From the NCBI RefSeq assembly GCF_000739775.1, contig NZ_BBJH01000008.1, forward strand, positions 62,001-126,000: a DNA stretch of 64,000 nt. Reading direction: 5' to 3'. Positions within the stretch are counted from its first letter, which is position 1. The number at the start of each line of letters is the position of its first letter. Position numbers and translations under genes: made by a program. A model generated the notes under the pieces. It made no database searches and was not told the DNA's origin. It worked only from the letters and a program-made list of their open reading frames with translations. This document shows, piece by piece, positions 62,680 through 64,000 of the stretch. This DNA is from Paraburkholderia heleia NBRC 101817 (GTDB taxonomy: Bacteria; Pseudomonadota; Gammaproteobacteria; Burkholderiales; Burkholderiaceae).

Positions 62680-64000
62680 GCACCGCGACCCCCATCACGA
62701 CGCCTGCCGCAACGAAGGACGGCGTACTGCTTTGCGCGCGCAACATCGTCAAGTCATACGGCGGCGTGCATGCCCTGAAGGGCGTGAACTTCGAGGTCCA
62801 TCGCGGCAAGGTCACGACGCTGTTCGGCGAGAACGGTGCAGGCAAGTCGACCTTGATGAAGATTCTTTCCGGCGTGGAAAAGCCCACGTCGGGTGAGATC
62901 GAACTCGACGGCGAGCGCGTCGCCTTCGGCTCGTCGAGCGATGCGCGCGATCACGGCATCTCGATCATTCACCAGGAGTTGAGCCTCGCGCCCAATCTGA
63001 GCGTGCGCGACAACATCTTCATGGGCCGGGAACTGCGCACGCCGACCGGCGTGGACTTTGCCGAAGAGGCGCGCCAGACGCGGGCGCTGATGGCCGACCT
63101 CGAGGAAGAGATTGACCCGATGACGCTGGTCCAGGACCTGCGCCTCGGCCAGCAGCAGGTGGTCGAGATCGCACGCGCGCTCTCGGTCGATTCGCGCATT
63201 CTTATCATGGACGAGCCGACTTCCGCGCTGAGCGCCTCCGAGGTCGAGGTGCTCTTCAAGGTGATCCGCGACCTGACGAGCCGCGGCGTTTCGATCGTGT
63301 ACATCTCGCATCATCTCGAAGAGGCGTTGCAGGTCACGGACTACGCCGTGGTCCTGCGCGACGGCAGGATCACCGCCACGGCGCAGCGCAAGGACATCGA
63401 CCTGGGGTGGATCGTGCGCAACATGGTCGGCGAGAATTTCGATCTCGGCGCGCCGCCGACGGGCTACGCGTTCGGCGACGTCGCGCTCGACATCGACGAC
63501 ATCAGCGTCGCCGACGAATCGGGCGCGGGCGCGCCGGCGGTCGATCATCTGTCGCTCAAGGTGCGCGCCGGTGAAATCGTCTGCATCTACGGATTGATGG
63601 GCGCCGGCCGCACGGAGCTGCTCGAGGCCGTGGCCGGGCGCACGCACCTTCCCGTGACGGGCGGCAAGGTGCTGCTCGAAGGCGAGGACATGGCGTCGCT
63701 GAGCATCAGCGAACGCATCGCGAAAGGCCTCGTGCTGGTGCCGGAGGACCGGCAGCGCGATGGCCTCGTGCCGACCATGAGCGTGGGCTCGAACCTGTCG
63801 CTCGCGAGCATCCGCGCCTTTGTGAGGGGCTTCCTGATGTCGCCTGGCGCCGAGCGCGAGCTCGTGGGCGAATCGATCCGCAACGTGCACGTCAAGACCT
63901 CGGGCGCGGGTGCATCGATCCGCTCGCTGTCCGGCGGCAATCAGCAAAAGGTGGTGATCGGCAAGATGCTGGCGACCGGGCCGAAAGTCATCCTGCTCGA
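62676..64000 (+). CDS. sugar ABC transporter ATPase (RbsA/EryE type), truncated at the right edge
   Basis: Two ATPase domains are seen: the first with GENGAGKST, Q-loop IIHQELSLAPN, LGQQQVVEIARAL and MDEPTSALSASE; the second begins about residue 265 with GLMGAGRTELLEAVAGR and continues to the edge with LSGGNQQKVVIGKML. The frame is open at the edge, so the last part is missing. It begins 4 bp inside the DUF2291 gene. Permease and binding protein should follow outside the window. Confidence 0.93.
   Translation, partial: MSTATPITTPAATKDGVLLCARNIVKSYGGVHALKGVNFEVHRGKVTTLFGENGAGKSTLMKILSGVEKPTSGEIELDGERVAFGSSSDARDHGISIIHQELSLAPNLSVRDNIFMGRELRTPTGVDFAEEARQTRALMADLEEEIDPMTLVQDLRLGQQQVVEIARALSVDSRILIMDEPTSALSASEVEVLFKVIRDLTSRGVSIVYISHHLEEALQVTDYAVVLRDGRITATAQRKDIDLGWIVRNMVGENFDLGAPPTGYAFGDVALDIDDISVADESGAGAPAVDHLSLKVRAGEIVCIYGLMGAGRTELLEAVAGRTHLPVTGGKVLLEGEDMASLSISERIAKGLVLVPEDRQRDGLVPTMSVGSNLSLASIRAFVRGFLMSPGAERELVGESIRNVHVKTSGAGASIRSLSGGNQQKVVIGKMLATGPKVILL

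Overview
The window is high-GC DNA (most third codon positions are G or C) with gene families typical of the Burkholderiaceae. Examples are a DUF6496 basic protein, an MXKDX-repeat protein, tandem universal stress proteins, a FisR/BigR sulfide block and a PhcR-like regulator. A Paraburkholderia-like soil or plant-associated beta-proteobacterium is my best guess, from gene content and not from any search. No rRNA, tRNA, CRISPR array, insertion sequence or prophage was seen. The window is accessory metabolism and signalling.

Layout. 1-3.6 kb: a basic Ala/Lys-rich protein, a MltF-like lytic transglycosylase, a lipoprotein, a membrane protein and an MXKDX protein. 3.6-6.7 kb: a molybdopterin oxidoreductase and cytochrome b pair, divergent from an ECF sigma factor and its DUF1109 (NrsF-type) membrane anti-sigma. 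Promoters matching GTAACC-N16-CGAA lie in both directions here, and a third lies in front of a DUF1223 gene at 23.1 kb, which suggests a small SigF-type regulon. 7.9-11.9 kb: D-amino acid catabolism (DauR-like regulator, ornithine cyclodeaminase-like enzyme, ABC binding protein, DadA-like dehydrogenase).

12.4-19.1 kb is the most unusual block. It holds a stand-alone ketosynthase III with an extra Glu resembling that of OleA/PpyS head-to-head condensing enzymes, followed 28 bp later by a CqsS-like hybrid sensor kinase. A receiver-plus-kinase (PhcR-like) regulator and a MASE2-GGDEF-EAL protein lie convergent to them. It looks like a complete signal synthase, receptor and output system, and I know of no description of this combination.

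20.3-22.9 kb: an IclR regulator, a permease and a binding protein without an ATPase. 25.4-35.3 kb: a guanidine-I (ykkC) riboswitch followed by an ABC transporter, two carboxyguanidine deiminase-type subunits, a guanidine/urea carboxylase and allophanate hydrolase, that is, guanidine used as a nitrogen source. 35.3-38.9 kb: a VOC protein, a WYL regulator, PsuG and a cysteine synthase. 38.9-45.2 kb: glutamine synthetase and stress or envelope genes, two of them behind FNR/ANR-like boxes.

45.2-51.6 kb: sulfide and persulfide oxidation. A BigR-type repressor controls two YeeE-like half transporters. A FisR sigma-54 activator is divergent from persulfide dioxygenase, a phosphatase-SQR fusion and a TauE exporter, with a FisR-type palindrome and a sigma-54 promoter. 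51.7-64.0 kb: an alditol (erythritol/threitol-like) utilisation cluster with two FGGY kinases, two GlpD-family dehydrogenases, a SorC regulator, an EryC-like isomerase, DhaK and DhaL homologues and the start of a sugar ABC transporter that runs off the right edge.
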